From Streptomyces toxytricini (lineage in GTDB: Bacteria > Actinomycetota > Actinomycetes > Streptomycetales > Streptomycetaceae): 64,000 bases of DNA. Of the stretch, positions 8,933-24,829 are shown piece after piece; positions within the stretch are counted from its first letter, which is position 1, and each line of letters opens with the position of its first letter. The position numbers were made by a program, and so were the translations under genes. The notes under the pieces are model-generated. The model was not told the DNA's origin and did no database searches. It was given only the letters and a program-made list of their open reading frames with translations. The stretch covers positions 159,441 through 223,440 of the forward strand of contig NZ_BMTY01000002.1 in assembly GCF_014649915.1 (NCBI RefSeq), in the 5' to 3' direction.

Positions 8933-9037
8933 CGCGCGACCTCGTCTTTCGTCGTCGTTGGGGTACCTCTGGCCGCCAACAATACACACCGATCGATACC
9001 GTTCGGTGACCTGGGAGGCCCCGGACGGCCGAACGAC

Positions 9038-9071
9038 GAAGACCCCCGGGCCTTCCGGCCTGGGGGTCTTC
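9038..9071 (-). terminator. Terminator of tRNA-Ile
   Basis: A 15-bp perfect stem (GAAGACCCCCGGGCC at 9038-9052 pairing with 9057-9071) with a TTCC loop lies immediately downstream of the tRNA on the minus strand. Confidence 0.8.
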
Positions 9072-9079
9072 GCCATCTG

Positions 9080-9153
9080 TGGGGCTAACAGGATTTGAAC
9101 CTGTGGCCTCATCCTTATCAGGGATGCGCTCTAACCAACTGAGCTATAGCCCC
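9080..9153 (-). tRNA. tRNA-Ile (anticodon GAT)
   Basis: On the minus strand the 74-nt sequence begins GGGGCTATAGCTCAGTTGG and ends TTAGCCCCA. The acceptor arm is fully paired, the anticodon loop CTGATAA carries GAT, and the T arm has GTTCAAAT. It is downstream of gyrA and the DUF3566 gene, as in other actinobacteria. Confidence 0.95.
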
Positions 9154-9223
9154 TCCGCGCTGCGCGCTGACTCCTGAAGATTAGCGCACAGACGCTGGAG
9201 TTCCCAAATCGCTGATCAGGGCC

Positions 9224-9922
9224 CTACTCGTCCTCGGCGAGCGTGAGCTCCACACCGCCGACGAAGCCCGCCGACAGGTTGTAGATGAACGCGCCCAGCG
9301 TCGCGAGCGCCGTCGCGAGCACGACGTCGATCACGGCGATGACCGAGGTGAAGACGAGCACCCGCGGCAGCGACATGAACGCCTGGAGGTCGAAGCCGTT
9401 GCTCTCGCTGGAGCCGGTCGCCTCGCTGATGGTGCTGCCCACGGTCGAGAAGACGCCCATGGCGTCCATGACCATCCACAGCACCGCCGCCGCGACGACC
9501 GTGCACACGCCGAGCGCGATCGACAGCAGGAAGCTGACCTTCATCACCGACCACGGGTCGGCCTTGGCCACCCGCAGCCTCGCCTTGCGCGTCCTCGGCG
9601 TCGTACGCACCGCCGGGCGCGGCGCGCGCTGCGAGGCGCCCGGGGCGCCGCCGCGGGGCGCACCGGCGCCCGAGGGGGCCTCGTACGCCTGCGGCGGGTG
9701 GTACGGCTGCGGCTTCTGCTGCTGGGGCTTCTGCTGCGGCTGCTTGCCGGCCTTCTCCTGCTTCGGCTGCGGCTTGGCCTTGGACTTCGATCCGCGCGCG
9801 CTGTCCGTCACGGTCGTCGCCCCGCCCTCGGCGTCCGCGGCCCCGGCCCGGGAGTCCGCGGCGGGGCCACGTGCACCGTCCTCCCCAGTCCTGGCCGGTC
9901 CGGCGCCCGTGGCTCCACTCAC
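9224..9922 (-). CDS. DUF3566 domain membrane protein
   Basis: A 232-residue protein from a GTG only 3 bp after the gyrA stop, so it is translated with gyrA. The first about 120 residues are low-complexity (Gln/Lys/Pro-rich, then Arg-rich). The DUF3566 domain follows (about residues 122-232), with two hydrophobic segments (about 125-150 and 185-215) around a DAMGVF... loop. It is the homologue of the small membrane protein always encoded after gyrA in actinobacteria (Rv0007 in mycobacteria). The function is not settled; the cell envelope has been suggested. Confidence 0.87.
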   Translation of the reverse strand: MSGATGAGPARTGEDGARGPAADSRAGAADAEGGATTVTDSARGSKSKAKPQPKQEKAGKQPQQKPQQQKPQPYHPPQAYEAPSGAGAPRGGAPGASQRAPRPAVRTTPRTRKARLRVAKADPWSVMKVSFLLSIALGVCTVVAAAVLWMVMDAMGVFSTVGSTISEATGSSESNGFDLQAFMSLPRVLVFTSVIAVIDVVLATALATLGAFIYNLSAGFVGGVELTLAEDE

Positions 9923-9925
9923 GAC

Positions 9926-12520
<2,595 letters not shown>

Positions 12521-12561
12521 TGCTGGTCAGAAATCCTTTCGGGCGGCCGTTGAGAGCCGAC

Positions 12562-15131
<2,570 letters not shown>

Positions 15132-15701
15132 TCAGCCGTAGGTGTCGCCCGGGCCCGAGCTGCCGGGGGCCCGCCAGGGCCCGTACGGCTTGGGGCGGCC
15201 GCCCGGCCCGCGGACCTTGATCAGCCGGACCGTGCCCTGGCCGAGGTCGGCATTCAGCCGCGCGACCAGTTGCGGGGCGAGCAGCTTCAGCTGCGCCGCC
15301 CAGGCCGAGGAGTCGCACCGGACGAAGAGCTCGCGTTCCTCATAGCGTTCCGGTTCGCAGTGCGCGGCGATCTCGGGACCGACGATCTCCGGCCAGCGCT
15401 CCATCACGCCGGCCACCGCCATCGGCATCTCCCAGCCGCGCTCGGTGCGCAGCCGGTCCAGCGCCGCCATCAGCGGCATGGGGTCCCGGCCGTCGGCTCG
15501 GGCGCCCGAACGCAGGCCCGGCTGGGTACGGCGGGCCCCGCGGCCGCCGGCGGCCTGGCCGCGTGCGCGCGCCTGCTCGCGGGCCGCCGCCAGGGCCTGC
15601 CGCGCCAGGTCGACGCCGGAAGGCTCCGGGGTCCTGGGCCGCTCGCCCGGACCACTGCTTCCGCTTCCGGTTCCGTTTCCGCCCTGCCCGTGGTCGTTCA
15701 C
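15132..15701 (-). CDS. dciA: DciA-type (DUF721) replicative helicase-associated protein
   Basis: A 189-residue protein whose first 75 residues are Gly/Arg-rich and probably disordered. The DUF721 domain (about 75-170) has [23 protein letters not shown] and the [24 protein letters not shown] segment typical of DciA. DUF721/DciA is the ancestral factor that interacts with the DnaB helicase in bacteria lacking DnaC/DnaI; this window encodes dnaB but no DnaC. The GTG start overlaps the recF stop by 4 bp (GTGA), so translation is coupled to recF. Confidence 0.88.
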   Translation of the reverse strand: MNDHGQGGNGTGSGSSGPGERPRTPEPSGVDLARQALAAAREQARARGQAAGGRGARRTQPGLRSGARADGRDPMPLMAALDRLRTERGWEMPMAVAGVMERWPEIVGPEIAAHCEPERYEERELFVRCDSSAWAAQLKLLAPQLVARLNADLGQGTVRLIKVRGPGGRPKPYGPWRAPGSSGPGDTYG

Positions 15702-16834
15702 AGCCGGGTCACCTCACCGCCGGACACCCCGAACCTCGCCCCCGCGAGGACCCCGGGGACGTCGTCGTCCACCGCGGCCGTCACCAGCACCTGCTCGCCC
15801 GGGGCCACCAGCTCGGCCAGCCGCTCCCGGCGCCGCGCGTCCAGCTCCGCGAAGACGTCGTCGAGGATCAGCACCGGCTCGGAGCCCTCCGCGCGGAGCA
15901 GCTCGTACGAGGCGAGCCGCAGCGCGAGCGCGTAGCTCCAGGACTCGCCGTGGCTGGCGTACCCCTTGGCCGGCAGCTCGCCGAGCCGCAGCAGCACGTC
16001 GTCGCGGTGCGGGCCGACGAGGGTGACGCCCCGCTCGATCTCCTGCTTGCGGACCTGGGCCAGCGCCTGGAGCAGCACCTCGTACAGCTCCTCGCGGGAG
16101 CGGGCCGCGCCGCTGTCGACGGGCTCGCCGGCGGAGCAGCGGTAGGCCAGGCCGAGCGGGCCGCCGCCGGGGGCGAGCTGCTCGTACGCCTTGTCGGCCA
16201 GCGGGAGCAGCGTCGCGATCAGGTCGAGGCGCTGGGCGAGCAGCTCGGCGCCGGCCCGGGCCAGGTGCTGGTCCCACACGTCCAGGGTGGACAGGTCCAT
16301 GGAGCGGCCGCCGTGCCTGCGTGCCATGGCCGCGGATTTCAGCAGGGTGTTGCGCTGCTTGAGGACCCGCTCGTAGTCGGAGCGGACCCCGGCCATCCGC
16401 GGGGAGCGCGCCGTGACCAGCTCGTCGAGGAAGCGGCGGCGCTCCCCCGGGTCGCCCTTGACGAGGGCGAGGTCCTCCGGTGCGAACAGCACCGTCCGCA
16501 CGATGCCGAGCACGTCCCGCGGCCTGACCTGGGAGGACCTGTTGATGCGGGCGCGGTTGGCACGGCCCGGGTTGAGTTCCAGTTCGACCAGCTGCTGCCG
16601 GTCGCCCTGCCGGACGGCGGCGCGGACCACGGCCCGCTCGGCGCCCATCCGGACGAGGGGGGCGTCCGAGGACACCCGGTGGCTGCCCAGGGTGGCCAGG
16701 TAGCCGACGGCCTCGACGAGGTTCGTCTTGCCCTGGCCGTTGGGGCCCACGAAGGCGGTGACGCCCGGGTCGAGGGGTACCTCGGCCCGGGCGTACGAGC
16801 GGAAGTCGGCCAGCGAGAGGTGCGTGACGTGCAT
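15698..16834 (-). CDS. recF: DNA replication and repair protein RecF
   Basis: A 378-residue SMC-like ATPase that helps load RecA at gaps. Walker A is [13 protein letters not shown] near residues 30-42; the ABC signature and Walker B with D-loop ([11 protein letters not shown], about residues 318-328) are present. The start [15 protein letters not shown] is typical. It is followed by dciA with a 4-bp overlap and lies 66 bp downstream of gnd. Together dnaN-gnd-recF-dciA look like one leftward unit. Confidence 0.96.
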   Translation of the reverse strand: MHVTHLSLADFRSYARAEVPLDPGVTAFVGPNGQGKTNLVEAVGYLATLGSHRVSSDAPLVRMGAERAVVRAAVRQGDRQQLVELELNPGRANRARINRSSQVRPRDVLGIVRTVLFAPEDLALVKGDPGERRRFLDELVTARSPRMAGVRSDYERVLKQRNTLLKSAAMARRHGGRSMDLSTLDVWDQHLARAGAELLAQRLDLIATLLPLADKAYEQLAPGGGPLGLAYRCSAGEPVDSGAARSREELYEVLLQALAQVRKQEIERGVTLVGPHRDDVLLRLGELPAKGYASHGESWSYALALRLASYELLRAEGSEPVLILDDVFAELDARRRERLAELVAPGEQVLVTAAVDDDVPGVLAGARFGVSGGEVTRL

Positions 16835-16900
16835 GCGGCGCCGACCTCCCCCGGCTTGCTCTGCTCTGCTGTGTGGTGCGGTGTGCGGTGGTGCGGCGGG

Positions 16901-17776
<876 letters not shown>

Positions 17777-17993
17777 CAGGTGGTTCCTTTAGCGTTGTGG
17801 CCGTGTGTGCCGGATGCCCCCGGTGCCCGGGAGTACCCGGCTCCGAGCCTACGCCGGGCCGTCGCACACGGCGCCACGGGCGCTCCGGGCTCCGCCGTAC
17901 GGGACCGCGGACCGCGGGTGACGGGGCGGTGCGGCAGCCGTCGGGGCCCGGTCCCGCGCGGGCGGCGGGAGCGGACCCCGGTGGCGGGCGGTG

Positions 17994-19124
17994 TCAGCCG
18001 GAGAGGCGCACCGGCATGATCAGGTACTTGTAGGCCTCGTCCGCCTCGGCGTCCACGGCGGGGCGGCCGCTGAGCAGTGCCGGCTTGGTGGACGTGGTGA
18101 AGCTGAGCTGGGCGGCGGGCGAGTCGATCGCGCTGAGGCCGTCGAGCAGGAAGGTCGGGTTGAAGGCGATCGAGATGTCGTCGCCCTCCAGGACCGCGTC
18201 GACCCTTTCCACAGCCTGTGCGTCGTCGGAGGAGCCCGCCTCCAGGATGAGCACGCCCTGCTCGAAGCTCAGGCGGACCGGGGTGTTGCGCTCGGCGACC
18301 AGCGCGACGCGCTTGACGGCCTCCACGAAGGGGGCGGTCTCGATCACGGCGACGGAGTTGAACTCGGTCGGGAAGAGCGTGCGGTACTTGGGCAGGTCGC
18401 CTTCGAGGAGGCGGGTGGTGGTGCGGCGGCCGGCGCCCTCGAAGCCGATGAGGCCCTCGCCGGCACCGGAGCCGGACAGCGCCAGAGTGACGGTGTCGCC
18501 GCTGGTCAGGGACTTCGCGGTGTCGAGGAGCGTCTTGGCCGGGACGAGGGCGACGGCGGAGGCGTCCGGGTTCTCCGGCTTCCACAGGAACTCGCGGACG
18601 GCGAAGCGGTAGCGGTCGGTGGAGGCGAGGGTGACGCGGTCGCCCTCGATCTCGATGCGGACGCCGGTCAGGACGGGAAGCGTGTCGTCGCGGCCGGCGG
18701 CGATGGCGACCTGGGCCGCGGCGGCGGCGAAGACCTCGCCGGAGACGGTGCCGGTCGCGGTCGGCATCTGCGGCAGGGCCGGGTACTCCTCCACCGGCAG
18801 GGTGTGGAGGGTGAAGCGGGAGGAGCCGCAGACCACGGTCGCCCGTACACCGTCTGTGGAGATCTCCACCGGCCGGTTGGGGAGGGCGCGGCAGATGTCG
18901 GCGAGGAGCCGGCCGGAGACGAGGACGGTGCCGTCCTCCTCGACGTCCGCCTCGACGGAGACGCGGGCCGAGACCTCGTAGTCGAAGCCGGAGAGGGACA
19001 GCGTCCCGTCCTCGGCCTTCAGCAGCAGGCCCGCGAGGACGGGCACCGGCGGCCGGGCCGGGAGGCTGCGGGCAGCCCAGGCCACCGCCTCCGCGAGTAC
19101 GTCGCGCTCCACCCGGATCTTCAC
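17994..19124 (-). CDS. dnaN: DNA polymerase III beta subunit (sliding clamp)
   Basis: A 376-residue clamp that holds the polymerase on DNA. Three similar domains of about 120 residues are readable; the C-terminus YKYLIMPVRLSG forms the end of the partner-binding pocket. The GTG at 19124 with GGAGGCGG seven bases upstream fixes the start; a longer in-frame extension would run through oriC. Transcription is directed away from the origin, into gnd. Confidence 0.97.
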   Translation of the reverse strand: MKIRVERDVLAEAVAWAARSLPARPPVPVLAGLLLKAEDGTLSLSGFDYEVSARVSVEADVEEDGTVLVSGRLLADICRALPNRPVEISTDGVRATVVCGSSRFTLHTLPVEEYPALPQMPTATGTVSGEVFAAAAAQVAIAAGRDDTLPVLTGVRIEIEGDRVTLASTDRYRFAVREFLWKPENPDASAVALVPAKTLLDTAKSLTSGDTVTLALSGSGAGEGLIGFEGAGRRTTTRLLEGDLPKYRTLFPTEFNSVAVIETAPFVEAVKRVALVAERNTPVRLSFEQGVLILEAGSSDDAQAVERVDAVLEGDDISIAFNPTFLLDGLSAIDSPAAQLSFTTSTKPALLSGRPAVDAEADEAYKYLIMPVRLSG

Positions 19125-19369
19125 CGGAACCGCCTCCTGCTGTTGCTCGCTCGTCCGTCTGCCGGCCTTCGTCGTCGGCCCGCCGCTGCCGTGCCCCGGG
19201 GGCTGCGGCCCGTCGGTGCCGGGAACCAGTCTGACGTACGGCACCGACAGCGCGTGCTGCCGCCCGTCAAATCGGGAGCGAGGTGTCGGGGAGGCCTCCG
19301 AGCCGGGTTGTGCACAGGGCCTGCTTGAAAACCGATTCCGAGCTAACTGTCCATGGGGGTAGTAGTAGG

Positions 19370-20082
19370 GGTTGTGGAAACCGTGGATAAGCCCGTTTCC
19401 GCAGGTCAAGCCCCAGTTTTTATCCCCATGCCCTGTGGGCGGAGCCGTGGACAACACGGTGTCGCTGTGGAGAACAGAAAGTTCTGCACAGGCCATCCCC
19501 AGATGACCCGGAGTACTCCACAGCTGCGTCCCCAGTTTTCCCCCGGTACTCCACAGCCCAAACGTCGACTTCGGTGTGACGGCTTTCACTCCGGCCGGTG
19601 AGCGGGGTCACTCGGTTGCCGAACAGTGGACAGCGGTGTGGGTAAGTCATCGGAACCTGTGCACAGGATGCGGCAACCTGTGGGTGAGCGGTGGACAACG
19701 CCGTGGACGGGTCTGTGGACGGATCGGGTGTCCACAGACTGTGGATATCTTCGGTGCACAATTCCACAGGCTTCTGACCTGGTCTGATGGTCCCTCACCA
19801 GGCAGCCCTGTGGACAGATTGTGGGTGGCGAAACCCGTCCCCACCCTGTGGACCCAAGAAAGTCCCGCAATCTGTGGATAAGTTGCTCTCCAGGGGGCGT
19901 ATTCGAACAGATCGGGGGCGCGCCCATGAAGAAGGGCGCCCCCGGAGTGATCCGGAAGCGCCCTGTGGATGCGTTTGGCTGAGCACCGAGAGCCTGCGGA
20001 AGGTGCTTTGACGGGCCGTCGGGAGGAAGCGCACAGGCCGGCCCGCGGGAGCCGCGGGCCGGCCTGTGGATGCCGTGGACGG
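19370..20082. other. oriC: Chromosomal replication origin oriC
   Basis: The dnaN-dnaA gap (19125-20090) carries about 20 DnaA-box matches to (T/C)(T/C)(G/A/C)TCCACA in both orientations, 17 of them at 19373-19881: 19373, 19382, 19446, 19466, 19514, 19547, 19625, 19637, 19690, 19702, 19714, 19728, 19740, 19760, 19809, 19847 and 19873 (9-mers, left ends). Further boxes are at 19964, 20065 and 20074. The strongest differ from TTGTCCACA at one base (19446, 19690, 19728, 19809, 19873). Box number and orientation switches match known Streptomyces origins. Bases 19125-19369, next to dnaN, hold no box or gene I can see. Confidence 0.95.
20032..20068 (-). terminator. dnaA terminator hairpin
   Basis: A perfect 17-bp stem with a 3-nt loop (left arm 20032-20048, right arm 20052-20068) lies 22 bp beyond the dnaA stop. 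Its distal arm overlaps the DnaA box at 20065, so it marks the dnaA-side edge of oriC. Confidence 0.8.
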
Positions 20083-20090
20083 AGCGCCGG

Positions 20091-21875
20091 TCAGGCGTTC
20101 TTGATGCGGTTCGTGAGCTCGGTGACCTGGTTGTAGATGGAGCGCCGCTCCGCCATCAGGGCGCGGATCTTGCGGTCCGCGTGCATGACGGTGGTGTGGT
20201 CGCGGCCGCCGAAGTGCGCACCGATCTTCGGCAGGGAGAGGTCGGTCAGCTCCCGGCACAGGTACATCGCGATCTGCCGCGCCGTGACCAGCACCCGGCT
20301 GCGCGAGGAGCCGCACAGGTCGTCCACCGTCAGGCCGAAGTAGTCGGCGGTGGCCGCCATGATGTCCCCGGCCGTGATCTCGGGAGCCGAGTCCTCGCCG
20401 CCGGGGATCAGGTTCTTGAGGACGTCCTCGGTCAGGCCCAGGTCGACCGGCTGCCGGTTCAGGCTCGCGAAGGCCGTGACCCGGATCAGGGCCCCCTCCA
20501 GCTCGCGGATGTTGCGCGAGATGCGGGAGGCGATGAACTCCAGCACCTCCGGCGGGGCGTTGAGCTGCTCCTGCACCGCCTTCTTGCGCAGGATCGCGAT
20601 GCGCGTCTCCAGCTCGGGCGGCTGCACGTCCGTGATCAGGCCCCACTCGAAGCGGTTGCGGAGCCGGTCCTCCAGGGTGACCAGCTGCTTGGGCGGCCGG
20701 TCGGAGGACAGCACGATCTGCTTGTTCGCGTTGTGCAGCGTATTGAAGGTGTGGAAGAACTCCTCCTGCGTCGACTCCTTGCTCGCGAGGAACTGGATGT
20801 CGTCGACCAGCAGGATGTCCATCTCGCGGTAGCGCTTGCGGAAGGCGTCGCCCTTGCCGTCGCGGATGGAGTTGATGAACTCGTTGGTGAACTCCTCCGA
20901 GCTCACGTAGCGCACCCGCGTCCCCGGGTACAGGCTGCGCGCGTAGTGCCCGATGGCGTGCAGCAGGTGCGTCTTGCCCAGCCCGGACTCGCCGTAGATG
21001 AAGAGCGGGTTGTACGCCTTGGCGGGCGCCTCGGCGACCGCCACCGCGGCCGCGTGCGCGAAGCGGTTCGACGCGCCGATCACGAACGTGTCGAAGAGGT
21101 ACTTCGGGTTCAGCCGGGCCGTCGGCTCCAGCGGGCCCGAGGTCGACCCGGAGGAAGGCGCCGGCGGCGCGGTCCGGCCCGGCGCCGGGCGCGGCGCGGA
21201 CTGCTCGTACTGCTGCTGCTCGTAGGGGAGCGGCTGCGGGTCGTAGGAGTCGTACGGCTTCTGCTCGTAGGAGCCCTGCTCGTAGCCGTTCTGGTCGTAC
21301 GGGTTCTGCTCGTAGCCGCCGGATTCCGGCTGCTGGAGGTAGCCGGGCTGCGGGGAGGCGTAGGGGTCGCGCTCGGGGAAGCCGCCGAGGCGCGGCTGCT
21401 GCCAGCCGTAGTCGTCCTGCTGGCCGCCGCGGGGCCAGGCGCCCGGCTCGGGGCGCGGCTGCTGGTAGTCCGGGTAGGCGGGGCGGGCCGTCGGCAGCTG
21501 GTCGTCGGCCGGCCCGGTGTGCCCGCCGGGGCGCTGGCCCCCGTACGGCTCGTACGCGTCACCGCGCTGCGGGGCCGGCGGCGCCATGGGAGCGGGCTCG
21601 CCGGCCGAGTCGTCGACGGTGATGGCGATGCGGATCGGGCGGCCGCACTCGCGGCTGAGCGCATCGCTGATCAGCGGGGCGAGGCGGCCCTCCAGGACAC
21701 GCTTGCCGTACTCGTTGGGCACGGCGAGAAGCGCGGTGTCGGCGACCAGGGCCAGGGGCTGGCAGCGCTCGATCCACTGCTGGTCCTTGGGCTCGATGGC
21801 CTGCTGCCCCTCCCCCAGGAGCTTGTCGAGCACCCGTGGCCACACTGCGGCAAGATCGGCAGGTACGTCAGCCAC
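20091..21875 (-). CDS. dnaA: Chromosomal replication initiator protein DnaA
   Basis: A 594-residue DnaA. Domain I is residues 1-90; domain II (about 95-250) is very long, rich in Pro, Gln, Tyr and Gly with YEQ-type repeats, as in Streptomyces. The AAA+ domain has Walker [10 protein letters not shown] near residue 295 and Walker [12 protein letters not shown]. Domain IV has the DnaA-box signature [15 protein letters not shown] near the C-terminus. The GTG at 21875 ([12 protein letters not shown]) is the conserved start; the open frame continues upstream but has no DnaA similarity. The promoter carries an exact DnaA box. Confidence 0.97.
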   Translation of the reverse strand: MADVPADLAAVWPRVLDKLLGEGQQAIEPKDQQWIERCQPLALVADTALLAVPNEYGKRVLEGRLAPLISDALSRECGRPIRIAITVDDSAGEPAPMAPPAPQRGDAYEPYGGQRPGGHTGPADDQLPTARPAYPDYQQPRPEPGAWPRGGQQDDYGWQQPRLGGFPERDPYASPQPGYLQQPESGGYEQNPYDQNGYEQGSYEQKPYDSYDPQPLPYEQQQYEQSAPRPAPGRTAPPAPSSGSTSGPLEPTARLNPKYLFDTFVIGASNRFAHAAAVAVAEAPAKAYNPLFIYGESGLGKTHLLHAIGHYARSLYPGTRVRYVSSEEFTNEFINSIRDGKGDAFRKRYREMDILLVDDIQFLASKESTQEEFFHTFNTLHNANKQIVLSSDRPPKQLVTLEDRLRNRFEWGLITDVQPPELETRIAILRKKAVQEQLNAPPEVLEFIASRISRNIRELEGALIRVTAFASLNRQPVDLGLTEDVLKNLIPGGEDSAPEITAGDIMAATADYFGLTVDDLCGSSRSRVLVTARQIAMYLCRELTDLSLPKIGAHFGGRDHTTVMHADRKIRALMAERRSIYNQVTELTNRIKNA

Positions 21876-21953
21876 AGGGCACGCTCTCTCACAGGGGTCC
21901 CACGAATGTGTGGTTCTTTGGGACGGTCGGGACAAAAAATCCAGGGTCAGGCA

Positions 21954-21996
21954 ACGGTAGTCAGCGCAGCCGGTACGGTTCAAGTCGTTGTCCACA
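21954..21996 (-). promoter_or_regulatory. dnaA promoter with adjacent exact DnaA box
   Basis: On the minus strand TTGAAC (21978-21983) and TACCGT (21954-21959) are separated by 18 bp, giving a vegetative-type promoter about 80 bp before dnaA. An exact TTGTCCACA box occupies 21988-21996, five bases upstream of the -35. This placement fits DnaA autoregulation, reported for Streptomyces dnaA. The region 21876-22230 otherwise holds only the rpmH promoter and a small inverted repeat (GATCAC/GTGATC, 22112-22128). Confidence 0.6.
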
Positions 21997-22030
21997 GCCT
22001 GTGCACAGCGCGGGGTGGCATCGCCTCGGT

Positions 22031-22060
22031 TTGACCGGATGGCGTAGCCGCGCGTACCGT
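22031..22060 (+). promoter_or_regulatory. Candidate rpmH promoter
   Basis: TTGACC (22031-22036) and TACCGT (22055-22060) with an 18-bp spacer lie about 170 bp before rpmH. The -10 hexamer and the spacing are the same as in the divergent dnaA promoter. Confidence 0.45.
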
Positions 22061-22230
22061 AACGAGGTCGAGTTGTCGATGGCTGCTGCCGCCTGCCTAC
22101 CGATGGGCGAGGATCACTAGTCGTGATCGTTGAGCGGTGCCACTCGGGCGAACACGCGAGCTTCCTCGTGGGCGCACGGTGACAGCCAGGCGATGTCCCG
22201 CCACAACGATTCATTCTCTGGAGCCCCCGA

Positions 22231-22368
22231 GTGAGCAAGCGCACCTTCCAGCCGAACAACCGCCGCCGCGCCAAGACCCACGGCTTCCGCCTGCGGATGC
22301 GTACGCGTGCCGGCCGCGCCATCCTGGCGAACCGCCGCAGCAAGGGCCGCTCTGCCCTCTCCGCGTAA
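22231..22368 (+). CDS. rpmH: 50S ribosomal protein L34
   Basis: A 45-residue, strongly basic protein with the universal L34 sequence ([21 protein letters not shown]). It starts at GTG 22231. L34 is a small rRNA-binding protein of the large subunit. It is followed 21 bp later by rnpA, the standard bacterial pair. Confidence 0.97.
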   Translation: MSKRTFQPNNRRRAKTHGFRLRMRTRAGRAILANRRSKGRSALSA

Positions 22369-22389
22369 CCACACGCAGGTAGTGACGTC

Positions 22390-22764
22390 GTGCTGTCTCC
22401 CGACAATCGGCTGAGGCGGCGCGAGGACTTCGCGAGCGCGGTACGACGGGGCCGCAGGGCCGGTCGCCCGCTCCTCGTCGTCCACCTACGTACAAGCGGT
22501 GCAACGGACCCGCACGAGCCGGGGGAGACTGTTCCCCCGACGCGTGCGGGTTTCGTCGTCAGCAAGGCCGTGGGCGGTGCCGTGGTCCGCAACCGGGTCA
22601 AGCGCCGACTGCGCCATCTCGTGCGCGAACGGCTGACCCGGCTGCCCGCCGGTAGCCTGGTGGTGGTGCGGGCACTGCCCGGATCGGGCGATGCCGGCCC
22701 CGAGGATCTGGCCCGGGACCTGGATGCCGCCCTGCTGCGGCTCCTGGGAGGCGCAGCTCGATGA
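22390..22764 (+). CDS. rnpA: Ribonuclease P protein component
   Basis: A 124-residue basic protein that helps the RNase P RNA mature tRNA 5' ends. The RNR signature is visible as [13 protein letters not shown] near residues 67-79, and [18 protein letters not shown] is the preceding conserved block. It starts at GTG and overlaps yidD by 4 bp (ATGA), implying coupled translation. Confidence 0.95.
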   Translation: MLSPDNRLRRREDFASAVRRGRRAGRPLLVVHLRTSGATDPHEPGETVPPTRAGFVVSKAVGGAVVRNRVKRRLRHLVRERLTRLPAGSLVVVRALPGSGDAGPEDLARDLDAALLRLLGGAAR

Positions 22765-23042
22765 AGTACCCGCTGCTCGCTCTGATCAAGCTGTACCAGT
22801 GGACGATCAGTCCGCTGCTCGGCCCGGTGTGCCGCTATTACCCCTCGTGCTCGCGCTACGGGTTCACGGCCATCGACCGGCATGGTGCGGTGAAGGGGAC
22901 GGTCCTGACCGTCTGGCGGATCCTGCGGTGCAATCCGTGGACCGCAGGCGGCGTGGACCACGTCCCACCTCGTAAACGCCCGCGTTGGCACGAGCAGCTG
23001 CGCAGTGCGTTGCGTAGATCTCGCAATGCTCAAGGAGCCTGA
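22761..23042 (+). CDS. yidD: Membrane protein insertion efficiency factor YidD
   Basis: A 93-residue protein of the YidD (DUF37) family with the family core [27 protein letters not shown] (conserved prolines and three cysteines) and an R-rich tail. It is a peripheral membrane factor that aids YidC-dependent insertion. It lies between rnpA and yidC, 3 bp before yidC. Confidence 0.93.
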   Translation: MKYPLLALIKLYQWTISPLLGPVCRYYPSCSRYGFTAIDRHGAVKGTVLTVWRILRCNPWTAGGVDHVPPRKRPRWHEQLRSALRRSRNAQGA

Positions 23043-23045
23043 TTA

Positions 23046-24149
23046 GTGGACACGATTGCCAGTCTGTTCAGCTTTATCACCACGCCCGTCTCGTGGATCA
23101 TCGTGCAGTTCCACTCGCTGTACGGTGCGATCTTCGGTGCGGACAGTGGGTGGGCCTGGGGCCTGTCCATCGTGTCCCTCGTGGTCCTGATCCGCATCTG
23201 CCTGATCCCGCTCTTCGTGAAGCAGATCAAGGCGACGCGCGGCATGCAGGCGCTCCAGCCGAAGATGAAGGCGATCCAGGAGCGCTACAAGAACGACAAG
23301 CAGCGCCAGTCCGAAGAGATGATGAAGCTGTACAAGGAGACGGGTACCAACCCGCTCTCCTCGTGCCTGCCCATCCTGGCGCAGTCCCCGTTCTTCTTCG
23401 CCCTGTACCACGTCCTCGCGACCATCGCCGACGGCAAGACCATCGGCGTCCTGGACGAGCAGCTCGTCGACAGCGCCCGGTCCGCCCGCATCTTCGGCGC
23501 CCCGATCGCGGCGAAGTTCATGGACAGCGAGGAGAAGGTCGCCGCCCTCGGCGCCTCCTTGACCGACGTCCGCATCGTGACCGCAGTCATGATCATCCTG
23601 ATGTCGCTGTCGCAGTTCTACACCCAGCGCCAGCTGATGCAGAAGAACGTCGACCTCACGGTCAAGACGCCGTTCATGCAGCAGCAGAAGATGCTCATGT
23701 ACATCTTCCCGGTGATCTTCGCCGTCATGGGCGTCAACTTCCCCGTCGGTGTCCTCGTCTACTGGCTGACCACCAACGTCTGGACCATGGGCCAGCAGAT
23801 GTACGTGATCAACCAGAACCCGACCCCGGGCAGCAAGGCCCAGGACCAGTACCTGGCACGCCTCCTCAAGCACGTCTCCTCCCACGAGGGCGTCAAGGGG
23901 CGGGGCCGGAAGAAGATCGTCGCAGGGATCGTGGCCAAGGGCCCGGACCGCAACGAGAACGAGCGCAGGTTCATCGCGGCGCTGACGAAGCAGGGCCTGG
24001 CGGCCCAGGCCGACGGCTCGGTGGTCAAGAGCGCCGTGGCCACGGCGGACGCCGACGCGGCGAGCGGCGGCGCCCCCAAGCGGCAGCAGCCCAAGCGCCA
24101 GTCGAAGTCGCAGCGCCAGACGCCCTCCAAGTCCTCTCCCAAGAAGTAA
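23046..24149 (+). CDS. yidC: Membrane protein insertase YidC
   Basis: A 367-residue YidC/Oxa1 insertase without the large periplasmic domain of Gram-negative forms. The hydrophobic segments begin at about residues 10-45; the conserved cytoplasmic hairpin [18 protein letters not shown] and [11 protein letters not shown] is near 60-105. Further helices are near 113, 175 and 215-245. The tail (about 280-367) is basic and rich in Lys, Gln and Ser, typical for ribosome contact. The GTG start follows yidD by 3 bp. Confidence 0.96.
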   Translation: MDTIASLFSFITTPVSWIIVQFHSLYGAIFGADSGWAWGLSIVSLVVLIRICLIPLFVKQIKATRGMQALQPKMKAIQERYKNDKQRQSEEMMKLYKETGTNPLSSCLPILAQSPFFFALYHVLATIADGKTIGVLDEQLVDSARSARIFGAPIAAKFMDSEEKVAALGASLTDVRIVTAVMIILMSLSQFYTQRQLMQKNVDLTVKTPFMQQQKMLMYIFPVIFAVMGVNFPVGVLVYWLTTNVWTMGQQMYVINQNPTPGSKAQDQYLARLLKHVSSHEGVKGRGRKKIVAGIVAKGPDRNENERRFIAALTKQGLAAQADGSVVKSAVATADADAASGGAPKRQQPKRQSKSQRQTPSKSSPKK

Positions 24150-24164
24150 GAAGGAGTCCCTCCC

Positions 24165-24677
24165 GTGACGGAAGGCACCACCACCGCCGCCGCCCAGAGT
24201 GGCGACACCCTCACCCGCCTCGAGCAGGAGGGTGAGATCGCGGCCGACTACCTCGAGGGTCTGCTGGACATCGCCGACCTCGACGGCGACATCGACATGG
24301 ACGTCGAGGCCGACCGCGCCTCGGTGTCGATCGTCAGCGACTCGGGCAGCCGCGACCTGCAGAAGCTCGTCGGCCGTGACGGTGAGGTCCTGGAGGCCCT
24401 GCAGGAGCTCACCCGCCTCGCCGTCCACCGCGAGACCGGCGACCGCAGCCGCCTGATGCTGGACATCGCCGGCTTCCGGGCGAAGAAGCGCGAGGAGCTG
24501 GCGGCCATCGGAGCCAAGGCCGCGGCCGACGTCAAGGCCTCCGGCGAGCCCCTCAAGCTCGCCCCCATGACGCCGTTCGAGCGCAAGGTCGTCCACGACG
24601 CCGTGGCGGCCGCCGGCCTGCGGAGCGAGTCGGAGGGCGAGGAGCCGCAGCGCTTCGTCGTCGTGCTCCCGGCCTGA
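24165..24677 (+). CDS. jag: Jag-type RNA-binding protein (KH and R3H domains)
   Basis: A 170-residue protein from a GTG with AAGGAG upstream. Residues about 20-90 hold the KH-like domain (LVGRDGEVLEALQELTRLAVHR), and the C-terminal R3H domain has the signature R-x3-H in FERKVVHDAV (about residues 137-146). Jag/KhpB proteins bind RNA and are encoded next to yidC in most Gram-positives. The acidic N-terminal third is typical. A terminator follows. Confidence 0.93.
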   Translation: MTEGTTTAAAQSGDTLTRLEQEGEIAADYLEGLLDIADLDGDIDMDVEADRASVSIVSDSGSRDLQKLVGRDGEVLEALQELTRLAVHRETGDRSRLMLDIAGFRAKKREELAAIGAKAAADVKASGEPLKLAPMTPFERKVVHDAVAAAGLRSESEGEEPQRFVVVLPA

Positions 24678-24694
24678 CCCCGAGCCCGAGTCCT

Positions 24695-24723
24695 CGGCCC
24701 CGTCTGTGTCGCAGACGGGGCCG
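24695..24723 (+). terminator. Terminator after jag
   Basis: A 12-bp perfect stem (CGGCCCCGTCTG at 24695-24706 pairing with 24712-24723) with a 5-nt loop follows the jag stop by 17 bp and is followed by TGTTTG. Confidence 0.8.
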
Positions 24724-24829
24724 ATGTTTGTCAGCCTGGCATTGCCGAGCGGGCCGGACCCGCCCGAGCGGTGCACCCCCTCGACACCCCCTTGATCCAC
24801 GCGGTACGCGATACGGAAGGACGGTCCCC

